Positions 48,175-55,349 of a stretch of 64,000 bases of DNA are shown piece by piece. The notes beneath the pieces were generated by a model, which had not been told where the DNA came from, made no database searches, and saw only the letters and a program-made list of their open reading frames with translations. The stretch comes from Gammaproteobacteria bacterium (GTDB lineage: Bacteria; Pseudomonadota; Gammaproteobacteria; Arenicellales; Arenicellaceae), in the NCBI GenBank assembly GCA_013002025.1, contig JABDKW010000014.1, positions 101,841 to 165,840 on the forward strand, written 5' to 3'. Position numbers and translations under genes: made by a program. Position 1 is the first letter of the stretch. Every line of letters begins with the position of its first letter.

Positions 48175-48936
48175 ATGGGTAAGGGTAATTCAGTCTGGGT
48201 AGTGGGGCAGCACGCGGTTAGCGCGGTTCTGCAGGTCAATCCACAGCGTGCTTTAAACCTGTACTGTGTCATAAACCCCGATAACAAAGAACAAAGTGCC
48301 GTACTGAGTCTTGCCCAGCAGCATGGCATTGCGCTGCATCCTGTAACGAAAAAAGAATTAAGCCAGCGTTGCGATTCACAACAGCATCAGGGGCTGGCGC
48401 TGCAATGCCAGCCGCGCCGCGAGGGTAATGAGCAGGAGTTGTTGGCAAGGCTGGCGGCACTGCCGGTTGGCCGGGCTCCTCTGTTGCTGGTTTTGGATCA
48501 GGTGCAGGACCCGCATAATTTCGGCGCCTGCCTGCGCAGTGCGGCTGCTGCGGATATCGATGCTGTCGTGGTTGCTAAAGACAACGCCAGCCCCCTAACC
48601 GCCACCGTGCAAAAGGTAGCCAGCGGTGCGGCTGAGACGGTCGCCATATTCCGGGTAACCAATCTGGCCCGAACGCTGACCCAACTACAGCAGCACGGCG
48701 TATGGCTGGTCGGCACCTCAGATCGTGCGGACAGCAGCCTCTATGATGTTGATTTAACAGGCCCAACGGCCATCGTTATGGGCGCAGAAGGCAAGGGTCT
48801 GAGACAGTTAACGGCAAAAAAATGCGACACCCTGGTCAGCCTGCCGATGGCGGCGGGTGTGGTCAGCAGCCTGAATGTGTCGGTGGCGACCGGCGTGTGT
48901 TTGTTTGAGGCGGTGCGCCAGCGGCGCACCAGCTAA
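48175..48936 (+). CDS. rlmB: 23S rRNA (guanosine-2'-O-)-methyltransferase RlmB
   Basis: RlmB methylates the 2'-O of G2251 in the P-loop of 23S rRNA. The substrate-binding N-terminal domain is followed by the SPOUT fold: LVLDQVQDPHNFGACLRSAAAADIDAV, VMGAEGKGLRQLT and LPMAAGVVSSLNVSVATGVCLFEAVRQR. The product is 253 aa. It is the last gene of the amiB-to-rlmB series. A perfect 8-bp hairpin (GGTGCGCC/GGCGCACC, 48913-48931) lies over its last codons, without a T-tail. Confidence 0.96.
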   Translation: MGKGNSVWVVGQHAVSAVLQVNPQRALNLYCVINPDNKEQSAVLSLAQQHGIALHPVTKKELSQRCDSQQHQGLALQCQPRREGNEQELLARLAALPVGRAPLLLVLDQVQDPHNFGACLRSAAAADIDAVVVAKDNASPLTATVQKVASGAAETVAIFRVTNLARTLTQLQQHGVWLVGTSDRADSSLYDVDLTGPTAIVMGAEGKGLRQLTAKKCDTLVSLPMAAGVVSSLNVSVATGVCLFEAVRQRRTS

Positions 48937-48955
48937 ATGTCTGGTTGGGGAATTT

Positions 48956-48964
48956 GCTACACTT
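48956..48964 (+). promoter_or_regulatory. Candidate extended -10 for the flavoprotein gene
   Basis: TGCTACACT fits the extended -10 pattern TGnTAnnnT and lies 60 bp before the start at 49025. No clear -35 box. Confidence 0.3.
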
Positions 48965-49024
48965 GAGCTTTGTATTCGAGTGTGAATGATCGCAATTATG
49001 TATGAGCTTATGGAGAGTGTTTAA

Positions 49025-50239
49025 ATGCCTAATGTAGTTATTGTTGGTGCCAGCCACGCGGCGGCTGAGGCGGTTTCCAGTTTACGTCGGTTTGGCTTTG
49101 ACGGCGACATCACACTGATCGGTGACGAGCCCATGCTACCGTATCAACGCCCGCCGTTATCCAAGAAATACTTCACCGGTGATGTCACACCGGAGCAACT
49201 GTATATCAAAGGCCCGGACACCTACGACAAAGCGGGCGTGATCCAGATGTTGGGTCAGCGGGTGAGTGATATAGATCGTGGTGAACGGAAGGTGACGCTA
49301 GAAAGTGGCGAATCCGTTAGCTACGATTACCTGATTCTGGCCACTGGCACACGCGCTCGCAAGTTACCGGTGGACGGCGGCGAGCTGCCGCAAATACGTT
49401 ATTTGCGCACCTTGCAGGACGTTGACGCCATTAAGCAGCAACTAAATCCTGCTGCCCGATTGCTCATCGTGGGGGCGGGTTACATTGGTTTGGAGGTGGC
49501 TGCCTCGGCGGTTAAACAGGGCATTCAGGTCACTGTTCTGGAAGCCATGGATCGGGTACTGGAACGGGTCACCAGCCCGGTGGTGTCTGAATTCTATCAG
49601 CGGGTTCATGCTGAGGAGGGCGTTGAAATTCGGCTGCAAACGGCTTTAACCGAGTTTGTTGAAACTGGGGATGGCGCAGCGGCGGTACTGGCAGACGGCG
49701 AACAAATCGAATTTGATCTGGCCATTGTCGGGATTGGGGTGGTGCCCAATGTGGAGCTGGCAGAGCAAGCCGGCCTGCCCTGTGACAATGGTATTGTAGT
49801 CGACGAATTCACGCGCACCACCGACCCAAGAATTTTTGCGGTGGGCGATTGCAGCAATCACCCCAGTTTGATTTATGATCGGCCGATTCGGCTGGAGTCG
49901 GTACCCAATGCGACCGGGCAGGCACGTACGGCCGCCGCTGCAATCTGTGGTGACGATCGCGCCTATAACGAGGTGCCCTGGTTCTGGTCAGACCAATACG
50001 ATATCAAACTGCAAACGGTGGGTCTGTGTCAGGGCTATGATGAATTAGTGGTGCGGGGCGACCCGGCGGCACGCAAGTTCGCGGTGTTTTACCTGCAAAA
50101 TGCGCGCCTTATCGCGGTGGATGCAATTAATTCTCCGGCCGAGTTTATGGTCTCGAAAAAGCTGATCGCGGCTGAATCGGAACCCGACCCCAAGCTGCTG
50201 GTCGATGCTGACGTGTCGCTAAAGTCTCTACTAAGTTAG
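49025..50239 (+). CDS. FAD-dependent ferredoxin/rubredoxin reductase-type oxidoreductase
   Basis: This flavoprotein passes electrons from NAD(P)H to a small carrier such as a 2Fe-2S ferredoxin. The FAD site is VVIVGASHAAAEAV at the N-terminus (GxSxAAAE rather than GxGxxG, as in the putidaredoxin-reductase group). The NADH site is IVGAGYIGLEVAASA. The second FAD motif is FAVGDC. A C-terminal reductase domain (PWFWSDQYDIKLQTVG) confirms the group. The product is 404 aa. No ferredoxin, oxygenase or P450 gene is adjacent; fdxA at 8851 is a different ferredoxin class. The partner is unknown. Confidence 0.88.
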   Translation: MPNVVIVGASHAAAEAVSSLRRFGFDGDITLIGDEPMLPYQRPPLSKKYFTGDVTPEQLYIKGPDTYDKAGVIQMLGQRVSDIDRGERKVTLESGESVSYDYLILATGTRARKLPVDGGELPQIRYLRTLQDVDAIKQQLNPAARLLIVGAGYIGLEVAASAVKQGIQVTVLEAMDRVLERVTSPVVSEFYQRVHAEEGVEIRLQTALTEFVETGDGAAAVLADGEQIEFDLAIVGIGVVPNVELAEQAGLPCDNGIVVDEFTRTTDPRIFAVGDCSNHPSLIYDRPIRLESVPNATGQARTAAAAICGDDRAYNEVPWFWSDQYDIKLQTVGLCQGYDELVVRGDPAARKFAVFYLQNARLIAVDAINSPAEFMVSKKLIAAESEPDPKLLVDADVSLKSLLS

Positions 50240-50268
50240 TTAGAAGCCGAACCAGTTGGCAGCCTGAG

Positions 50269-50652
50269 CTAAATGCGCGATTGACCTTCGGTTGCCCACC
50301 AGGCTGAGATTGCTAATAGCCCCAGGGTGCCGGTCGCAGCCAAAATACTCAGCGGCGAAATAACAACTGTCTCGGGTAGCAGCGCATTGCTGACCCACAG
50401 TAAGAGTTCGGTGGGTTGCACAAAACTAAAACAGGCCGCCGTGCCGAGGCCCAGGCCCACCGCGTCCAGCCAACGCCAGGCCCGTCGGGGCGTTGAGAGT
50501 ATCGCGGTGCGTTTGTCGGCCGACAAACGCCGCATTACGCTGGCTGTGAATTCGTCGCCCGCCAAGGGCGTTTGTTGTTCGCGCGCCTGCGCGAATAAAT
50601 TCTCCAGCTGGTTACTGTCGAGTTGTTGTTTATCAGTATGTTTGTCGTTCAT
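50269..50652 (-). CDS. Small two-helix membrane protein, possible anti-sigma partner
   Basis: The family is not recognised. The product is 127 aa from ATG 50652. The N-terminal 45 residues are soluble and charged (QLENLFAQAREQQTPLAGDEFTASVMRRL), resembling the cytoplasmic part of anti-sigma factors. Two hydrophobic segments (about 65-80 and 100-118) follow. The zinc anti-sigma motif HxxxCxxC is absent. It starts 4 bp after the stop of the sigma gene, so the two are coupled. The role as anti-sigma factor is an inference from this position. Confidence 0.6.
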   Translation of the reverse strand: MNDKHTDKQQLDSNQLENLFAQAREQQTPLAGDEFTASVMRRLSADKRTAILSTPRRAWRWLDAVGLGLGTAACFSFVQPTELLLWVSNALLPETVVISPLSILAATGTLGLLAISAWWATEGQSRI

Positions 50653-50656
50653 GTCA

Positions 50657-51202
50657 TTACTCCCGCCAGGCCCCAAGTTGTGCCTGTAGCAGCGGCTTGC
50701 TGCGATTAATGTGGGTCTTAACCGTGCCCAGCGGAATACCCATGATAGTCGAAATTTCCTGTTGTGTGCATTGTCGATGCAGACTCAAGTGCATAACTGA
50801 GCGGGCCTCAGGGCTCAAAGTGGCCAAGGCCTCGGCAATGGCACGCTGTAAGTCCGTGTCCTGAGCACCCGCGACGTCAGGGGCGGGCTCGCTGTGCCGC
50901 TCGTCATGCAACTCCTCAGTGTCGAGCTGCTTTTTACGACAATGCTGTAAAAACAAATTGTAGCCAATCCGGTAAAGCCAACTGGAGAACTTGGCGTCGC
51001 CGCGGAAGCTGTGCAGTTTTTGATAGGCGCGGATAAACGTCTCTTGCGCCAGGTCATCAGCCAATGCTTCATCCCAGCGGGTTAATTGCCGCAGTGAATA
51101 GCGCAGCCCTGACTGGTGGCGTTTCACCAACTCGGCAAACGCCAGCTGATCGCCCGACATAATCGAGCGATCAAGCAGCTGTGCTTCCGCAATATTCTTC
51201 AC
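50657..51202 (-). CDS. ECF-type RNA polymerase sigma factor
   Basis: This sigma-70 family regulator binds core RNA polymerase. Region 2 shows AFAELVKRHQ and DDLAQETFIRAYQKLHSFRGDAKFSSWLYRI. Region 4 shows LSPEARSVMHLSLHRQCTQQEISTIMGIPLGTVKTHI. The product is 181 aa from GTG 51202; ATG 51160 is an alternative but would cut region 2. It lies between a DUF6249-like membrane protein gene (52 bp upstream) and a small membrane protein gene (4 bp downstream), all on the minus strand. The target promoters are unknown. Confidence 0.92.
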   Translation of the reverse strand: MKNIAEAQLLDRSIMSGDQLAFAELVKRHQSGLRYSLRQLTRWDEALADDLAQETFIRAYQKLHSFRGDAKFSSWLYRIGYNLFLQHCRKKQLDTEELHDERHSEPAPDVAGAQDTDLQRAIAEALATLSPEARSVMHLSLHRQCTQQEISTIMGIPLGTVKTHINRSKPLLQAQLGAWRE

Positions 51203-51254
51203 TAGCGACGTGATGGCATTCGAAACAGCCGGCGGCCGTTCCGAGATCGGCGGC

Positions 51255-51998
51255 TTAGGCTTGCTGCTGGTTCAATTTCCAGTACATCAATCGGGCCGCA
51301 CCCAAGCCCATGGGTATCAGGCCAAATGCGGCCGCATTGGATTCGCCCGCCAGGTATAAGGCTATGCTGATTGCAGCACCGACTGCGACCAATTGCAGAC
51401 CACTGCGCAATGGGTCGCCGGAGCCGCTATTGAAATCGCTGATCAGTTCGGGTGGCACCGGCTGATCGCGGCTAATAAAGCCATTGATGAGTTCCATTCG
51501 TTGTTTGCGTTTGCGCGCGCTGAAAAGCAGTACCAGCAACAGAATGATGATGGGCATCCCCAGCGAAAAAATAATGGCAACCACGGCCACCAGCATTTCG
51601 CCGAATGAAATTCCGTCAGAGTCGCTATCCCAATCGCTTTCCTCGATCAATACCTTGAGTTGCTCCAGTTCTTCGAGGTCGGCTTCGGTTACCTCACCGA
51701 CTTCAACCGTCACATCGCTGTCGACTTTCTTCTTGACCTTGGTGGCCAGCGTATCGACCACCTCTTTGAGTTTTTGTTTCACCTCATCAGCGCCGACGCT
51801 GTCCGAGTCAATACTAATGTGAATGCCGGGCTCATCACTGTCTTGAGCGTCCATATTGATGTCGAGGCCGCCATCCGGCTTTTGGGTGCTTTGCACAGTA
51901 ATTTGTGTGCCCTTGCCGGCATCCTCGGTCTGCGCCGATGCCGGGCTAATGGTGGCTGCCAAAAAGGCCAGGGCGACGATTAGGGAAGTTAATTTCAT
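51255..51998 (-). CDS. Exported membrane protein, DUF6249-like
   Basis: A signal peptide (MKLTSLIVALAFLAATISPASA) is followed by a periplasmic acidic domain of about 100 residues rich in Asp, Glu and Val. A transmembrane helix follows (about 135-160, VAVVAIIFSLGMPIIILLLVLLFS), then a short basic stretch and RMELINGFISRDQPVPPELI. That motif resembles DUF6249. A C-terminal hydrophobic pair ends it. The product is 247 aa. SD GGAG is well placed. As the first gene before the sigma factor, it could be a signal sensor or the target, but no function is known. Confidence 0.65.
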   Translation of the reverse strand: MKLTSLIVALAFLAATISPASAQTEDAGKGTQITVQSTQKPDGGLDINMDAQDSDEPGIHISIDSDSVGADEVKQKLKEVVDTLATKVKKKVDSDVTVEVGEVTEADLEELEQLKVLIEESDWDSDSDGISFGEMLVAVVAIIFSLGMPIIILLLVLLFSARKRKQRMELINGFISRDQPVPPELISDFNSGSGDPLRSGLQLVAVGAAISIALYLAGESNAAAFGLIPMGLGAARLMYWKLNQQQA

Positions 51999-52040
51999 GT
52001 TGTTCTCCAGAGAGTGTCGGGTCAGGGCCCAAAACGGTTA

Positions 52041-52062
52041 TTGCTATCAATTCTGATACCAA
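52041..52062. promoter_or_regulatory. Near-perfect inverted repeat upstream of the ECF operon
   Basis: TTGCTATCA and TGATACCAA form two 9-bp arms with one mismatch and a 4-nt spacer. It lies 43 bp before the start of the DUF6249-like gene on the minus strand and is a candidate operator. Confidence 0.45.
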
Positions 52063-52113
52063 TTTGTGGTTTTTGGATTCAATAAACGGCGATTTTTACC
52101 TGATTAATGTAAA

Positions 52114-52136
52114 AAAAGCGCCGAAACGGCGCTTTT
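52114..52136 (-). terminator. Intrinsic terminator downstream of folE
   Basis: AAAAGCGCCG-AAA-CGGCGCTTTT gives a 10-bp stem with a 3-nt loop. On the minus strand it is followed by a run of seven T. It is 47 bp after the folE stop and ends its transcript before the ECF operon. Confidence 0.9.
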
Positions 52137-52183
52137 CAGGTGTGCTGAGCCAGTATTGCCAGTGAGGGCAGGGCCGCAGCGTT

Positions 52184-52723
52184 CTAGCTCACCAGTGATA
52201 AGAATTCTGAACGGGTGGATTGATTGCTGCGAAAAATGCCCAGCATCGCCGATGTCTTCATCACAGAGTTTTGTTTTTCCACCCCACGCATCATCATGCA
52301 CATATGCTTGGCTTCAATAATAACCCCGACCCCATCTGCACCAGTGACTGAACGCACCGTTTCGGCAATTTCCATGGTCAGTTGCTCCTGGATTTGCAGG
52401 CGGCGCGCAAACATGTCAACAATGCGCGCAATTTTAGATAAGCCTAATACCGTGCCGGTGGGAATATAGGCGACGTGGCATTTGCCAATAAAGGGCAGCA
52501 CATGATGTTCGCACATGGAGTACAGTTCGATATCTTTGACGATGACCATCTCTCTGGAGTCCGATGGAAACAAGGCGTTGTTAATGACCTCATCCAGGTT
52601 TTGATGGTAGCCCCTGGTCAAAAATTGCATGGCTTTGGCAGCACGCTTAGGCGTGTCGACCAGCCCCGGCCGGGTGATGTCTTCACCGCAGGCTTCGAGG
52701 ATTTCTTTATACGCGGATTCCAT
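52184..52723 (-). CDS. folE: GTP cyclohydrolase I (FolE1)
   Basis: FolE converts GTP to 7,8-dihydroneopterin triphosphate, the start of folate and pterin synthesis. The zinc ligands are in SMCEHH (Cys and His) and [10 protein letters not shown] (Cys). [23 protein letters not shown] and [22 protein letters not shown] are signatures. The product is 179 aa, in the short FolE1 group. It is the only gene before its own terminator, so it is transcribed alone. Confidence 0.96.
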   Translation of the reverse strand: MESAYKEILEACGEDITRPGLVDTPKRAAKAMQFLTRGYHQNLDEVINNALFPSDSREMVIVKDIELYSMCEHHVLPFIGKCHVAYIPTGTVLGLSKIARIVDMFARRLQIQEQLTMEIAETVRSVTGADGVGVIIEAKHMCMMMRGVEKQNSVMKTSAMLGIFRSNQSTRSEFLSLVS

Positions 52724-52849
52724 ATTAATGTCTCTTCAGTGAATCTGGCTGTTTAACTAAGAAGTACGATTATGCATTAGAACACGCGCCCAGACTATGG
52801 CAATGAATGTGCCTGATCAAGACAGGGGCTGGTGCTTTGCGGTGCGTGT

Positions 52850-53920
52850 CTACAGGGAACGAATAAAGCGGTCGACTTCCTGCCAGGCTGAATTAGCAGC
52901 GCTGCTGCCCATATTAAACAAATGCCAGTCGTGTAATTGGTTTTCCCAGATCTGTAGTTGTACCGGGGAGCCGGCGGCGCGTGCTTTGCTGGTGTAGCGC
53001 AGCGCATCACCCAACAACATTTCATTGCTGCTGGCATGGATCTGCGTGGGGGCCAGATTGCTCAAATCGCCAAATAGGGGCGACACTAAGGGGTCACTCG
53101 GGTTGCAGCGCATCATTAACGCACCTAACCACAGTGACAACACTCGCGGTAGGCTGGTGATCAGACCCAGACCCTCACCCAGAATCAGGTCACTGTCGCG
53201 ATGTTCTTTATAGCTAGGCGCTGCCGCAGTGGTATCGGTGTTGGGAGAGAACGCGATTACACCATCCGGTTTTCTGAGGCCAATATCTTTACTCCACCCC
53301 GACAGCATGAGTGCCAGATTACCGCCGGCCGAATCGCCGGCCGTCAGCAGCCAGTTCGGGGCAGACGCGCCATCGGGGCCGTTTGCCAGCAGCCAGCGAT
53401 AGGCCGCCTGTGCATCGTGTGAACTGATGATGCGACGGTGTTCCGGTAGCATGCGGTAGTCCACCGACAAGACCGCCGCCTGGGCCAGATGGCTTAACTG
53501 GTGCGCGTATTTTCGATGCCCGCGTGGCGAGCCCATGAGAAAGGCGCCACCATGCAGGAAGATGACCCGCCGTTTCGGATCAGCACCCGGGGCAATGGCC
53601 CATTCGCAGCTCACACCATCCGCGACTACGCTGATGAACTCGCAATCAGATTGCAGGTCTGCTGATAGGTTATCGGCAAATTCGCGCACCAGCGCCAGAC
53701 CTTTTTTGATTGATTTGGTGCCGGCTGCGGCACTGCGGACGGCGCGAATCTCGCTCAAAAATTGCTGCTGTGCCAAGGCATCGTCGGCGTGCGCCGGGAA
53801 CCGCTCGACACCCAGGGCTTCTACATCGCTGTCCAGATAATCCAGGTTGGGGCCGTCCAGCACCAACAGCGCAAAGGCCCATGCAAACAACAGCAAGGAG
53901 ATTAGAAAAAACCACAACAT
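52850..53920 (-). CDS. Alpha/beta hydrolase of the hormone-sensitive-lipase group
   Basis: The predicted enzyme hydrolyses esters. An N-terminal transmembrane anchor (residues 1-22, very hydrophobic) precedes the hydrolase domain. HGGAF (123-127) is the HSL oxyanion motif, and the nucleophile Ser197 lies in GDSAGG. The acid is probably Asp in the region near SSNEMLLGDALRY. The base His is in NQLHDWHLF. ATG 53920 is chosen over the TTG at 53929, giving 356 aa. The physiological substrate is not visible from its neighbours. Confidence 0.85.
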   Translation of the reverse strand: MLWFFLISLLLFAWAFALLVLDGPNLDYLDSDVEALGVERFPAHADDALAQQQFLSEIRAVRSAAAGTKSIKKGLALVREFADNLSADLQSDCEFISVVADGVSCEWAIAPGADPKRRVIFLHGGAFLMGSPRGHRKYAHQLSHLAQAAVLSVDYRMLPEHRRIISSHDAQAAYRWLLANGPDGASAPNWLLTAGDSAGGNLALMLSGWSKDIGLRKPDGVIAFSPNTDTTAAAPSYKEHRDSDLILGEGLGLITSLPRVLSLWLGALMMRCNPSDPLVSPLFGDLSNLAPTQIHASSNEMLLGDALRYTSKARAAGSPVQLQIWENQLHDWHLFNMGSSAANSAWQEVDRFIRSL

Positions 53921-54006
53921 GGAGCACAACCAAAACGAAATAAAGAGCGCAAATTATAGCCGTAGAACGTCGAAAAATAAGCAGTAATGCGGCGCTCACG
54001 CTGATC

Positions 54007-54012
54007 TATACT
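54007..54012 (+). promoter_or_regulatory. Candidate -10 box placing the transcript start at the SRAP start codon
   Basis: TATACT ends 7 nt before the ATG at 54020. A start of transcription at normal distance would fall on or right beside the ATG, and no SD is present, so the mRNA may be leaderless. Confidence 0.35.
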
Positions 54013-54019
54013 TTGTACT

Positions 54020-54703
54020 ATGTGTGGTCGCTTTAACAATCATCTACCGAGAATGCATGGCTGGACCGACTTACTGGGTCAGTGGCCTGAGGTGCGTCAG
54101 AGCTACAACGTAGCGCCAACCACGGAGATCGCCGCGTTTACCGCAGCAGACTCCGCCGGTCAGGCCTGGCAGGGTTACCCTATGCGATGGGGGCTGGTGC
54201 CGGGTTGGTCGAAAACCTTTGATTCAAAGTACGCGACGTTTAATGCCCGGTTGGAGTCGGTGGCCGACAAACCGACCTATCGGCACGCCTGGAAACATCA
54301 GCAACGCTGCCTGATACCGATGGCCGGTTATTATGAGTGGCAGCAACAAGCTGATGGCAGTAAACAGCCTTTTTATATTACCGATAGGAACGTGGGATGT
54401 CTGGCCGCGGCCGGCTTGTTTGACTATTGGGGCTCGGAAGACGATCGGCGGCAAAGCTGCACCATGATCACCCGGCCGGCTGATCAAATGATGAGTCAGT
54501 TGCACACGCGGATGCCCGTCATGCTGCAATTGGACGACGCCCAAGAGTGGCTGGCGCTCGATAACGAGGCCGCTGCCGAATGGCTGGCGCGACTGATCAG
54601 CCCTGATCTGGTGTACTGGCCGGTAGGCCCGGCCGTGAGCAATACCCGCAATAATGACGCCCGCCTGATAGAGCCAATTGATACGCCCGCAGCAAGCGAA
54701 TAA
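54020..54703 (+). CDS. SRAP domain protein (YedK/HMCES family)
   Basis: SRAP proteins form a covalent bond between the N-terminal cysteine and abasic sites in single-stranded DNA, shielding them. The start MCGRF exposes Cys2, the reactive residue. YNVAPTTEIAAF, MRWGLVPGW, FNARLESVADKPTYRHAW, GYYEW (conserved Glu) and HTRMPVML (conserved His) are present. The product is 227 aa. The start is fixed by the need for Cys2. It stands alone between a divergent hydrolase and a TerB-like gene. Confidence 0.95.
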   Translation: MCGRFNNHLPRMHGWTDLLGQWPEVRQSYNVAPTTEIAAFTAADSAGQAWQGYPMRWGLVPGWSKTFDSKYATFNARLESVADKPTYRHAWKHQQRCLIPMAGYYEWQQQADGSKQPFYITDRNVGCLAAAGLFDYWGSEDDRRQSCTMITRPADQMMSQLHTRMPVMLQLDDAQEWLALDNEAAAEWLARLISPDLVYWPVGPAVSNTRNNDARLIEPIDTPAASE

Positions 54704-54769
54704 CCACGCCTGCGTCGCATGGTCATCAATAGTAAGGCTGTAGGTTAGTCAAATGTCCGCATTTCTGTA

Positions 54770-54775
54770 TATAAT
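54770..54775 (+). promoter_or_regulatory. Candidate -10 box for the TerB-like gene
   Basis: A perfect TATAAT lies 39 bp before the ATG at 54815. No strong -35 match at the expected distance. Confidence 0.4.
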
Positions 54776-54814
54776 CACCCGCATCACCCAACTAAAAAAA
54801 CCACGGTAACTAAC

Positions 54815-55261
54815 ATGAGCACTTTTTCATTTCTCAAAGGAATTTTTGGCGGCGAGCAACAATTGTCTGCAGAAGAGCAGGGCAAATTGTTCGAAGAACT
54901 ACTGTTTCTCACCCTGTCGCGTGCCAGCCGGTCAGATTTGGATATTTCCGAAGTTGAGGTAACGCGCATTCAGAAAATTCTCAAAGAGGTTGCCGATATT
55001 GATGCCAGTGAACAGGAGATTCGCACGGCGGGGATGTCAGAGCTATACGAAGTAGCGCCGCTGGAAAAGTACGCAGCTAAAGCGGCTCGTGGATTGAGTG
55101 TGGCGCATCGCCGCACGATCGTGCGCGCCTTGTACGACGTTATTGGTGCTGATGGCGTGTTTAGCCATACGGAGGCGGAATTTTTTGACACCATCGCCAC
55201 CGCTATGAATTTGCGACCAATCGAGTTATTGGGTGCCAGCATCGACGGTATTGACGACTAG
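54815..55261 (+). CDS. TerB-like (tellurite-resistance B) domain protein
   Basis: The product is 148 aa and all-helical. LFEELLFLTLSRASRSDLDISEVEVTRIQKIL is the first half of a TerB-like domain, and VRALYDVIGADGVFSHTEAEFFDTIATAMNL is the second half with the acidic metal-site-like positions. TerB relatives occur at membranes in stress or phage-defence contexts, but no ter genes are around. The function here cannot be told. It is a single-gene unit. Confidence 0.75.
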   Translation: MSTFSFLKGIFGGEQQLSAEEQGKLFEELLFLTLSRASRSDLDISEVEVTRIQKILKEVADIDASEQEIRTAGMSELYEVAPLEKYAAKAARGLSVAHRRTIVRALYDVIGADGVFSHTEAEFFDTIATAMNLRPIELLGASIDGIDD

Positions 55262-55349
55262 GCAAAACTTATTTGGTGGCCAGGGGCAGCCATAACTAAA
55301 CCTACAAGCGTATCCGCAGGTACCAAGGCCCCGCGCCGGCAGGCAGTGA

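Noticed and set aside
48913..48931. Hairpin over the end of rlmB as a terminator
   Set aside because: The stem is perfect (8 bp) but it is inside coding sequence and no T-run follows.
49025..50239. Flavoprotein as the electron donor of the FdxA at 8851
   Set aside because: FdxA is a 7Fe ferredoxin far away, whereas reductases of this group serve 2Fe-2S ferredoxins or rubredoxins.
51202..51254. A GGAAC-type ECF autoregulatory promoter directly before the sigma gene
   Set aside because: GGAAC is present on the minus strand (51242-51238), but no matching -10 lies at the right spacing.
54000..54030. A LexA box before the SRAP gene
   Set aside because: No CTG-N10-CAG pattern is present near the start.
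54815..55261. TerB-like gene as part of a tellurite-resistance or phage-defence island
   Set aside because: No terA, terC, terD, nuclease or other defence genes are adjacent, and no mobility genes are in the window.
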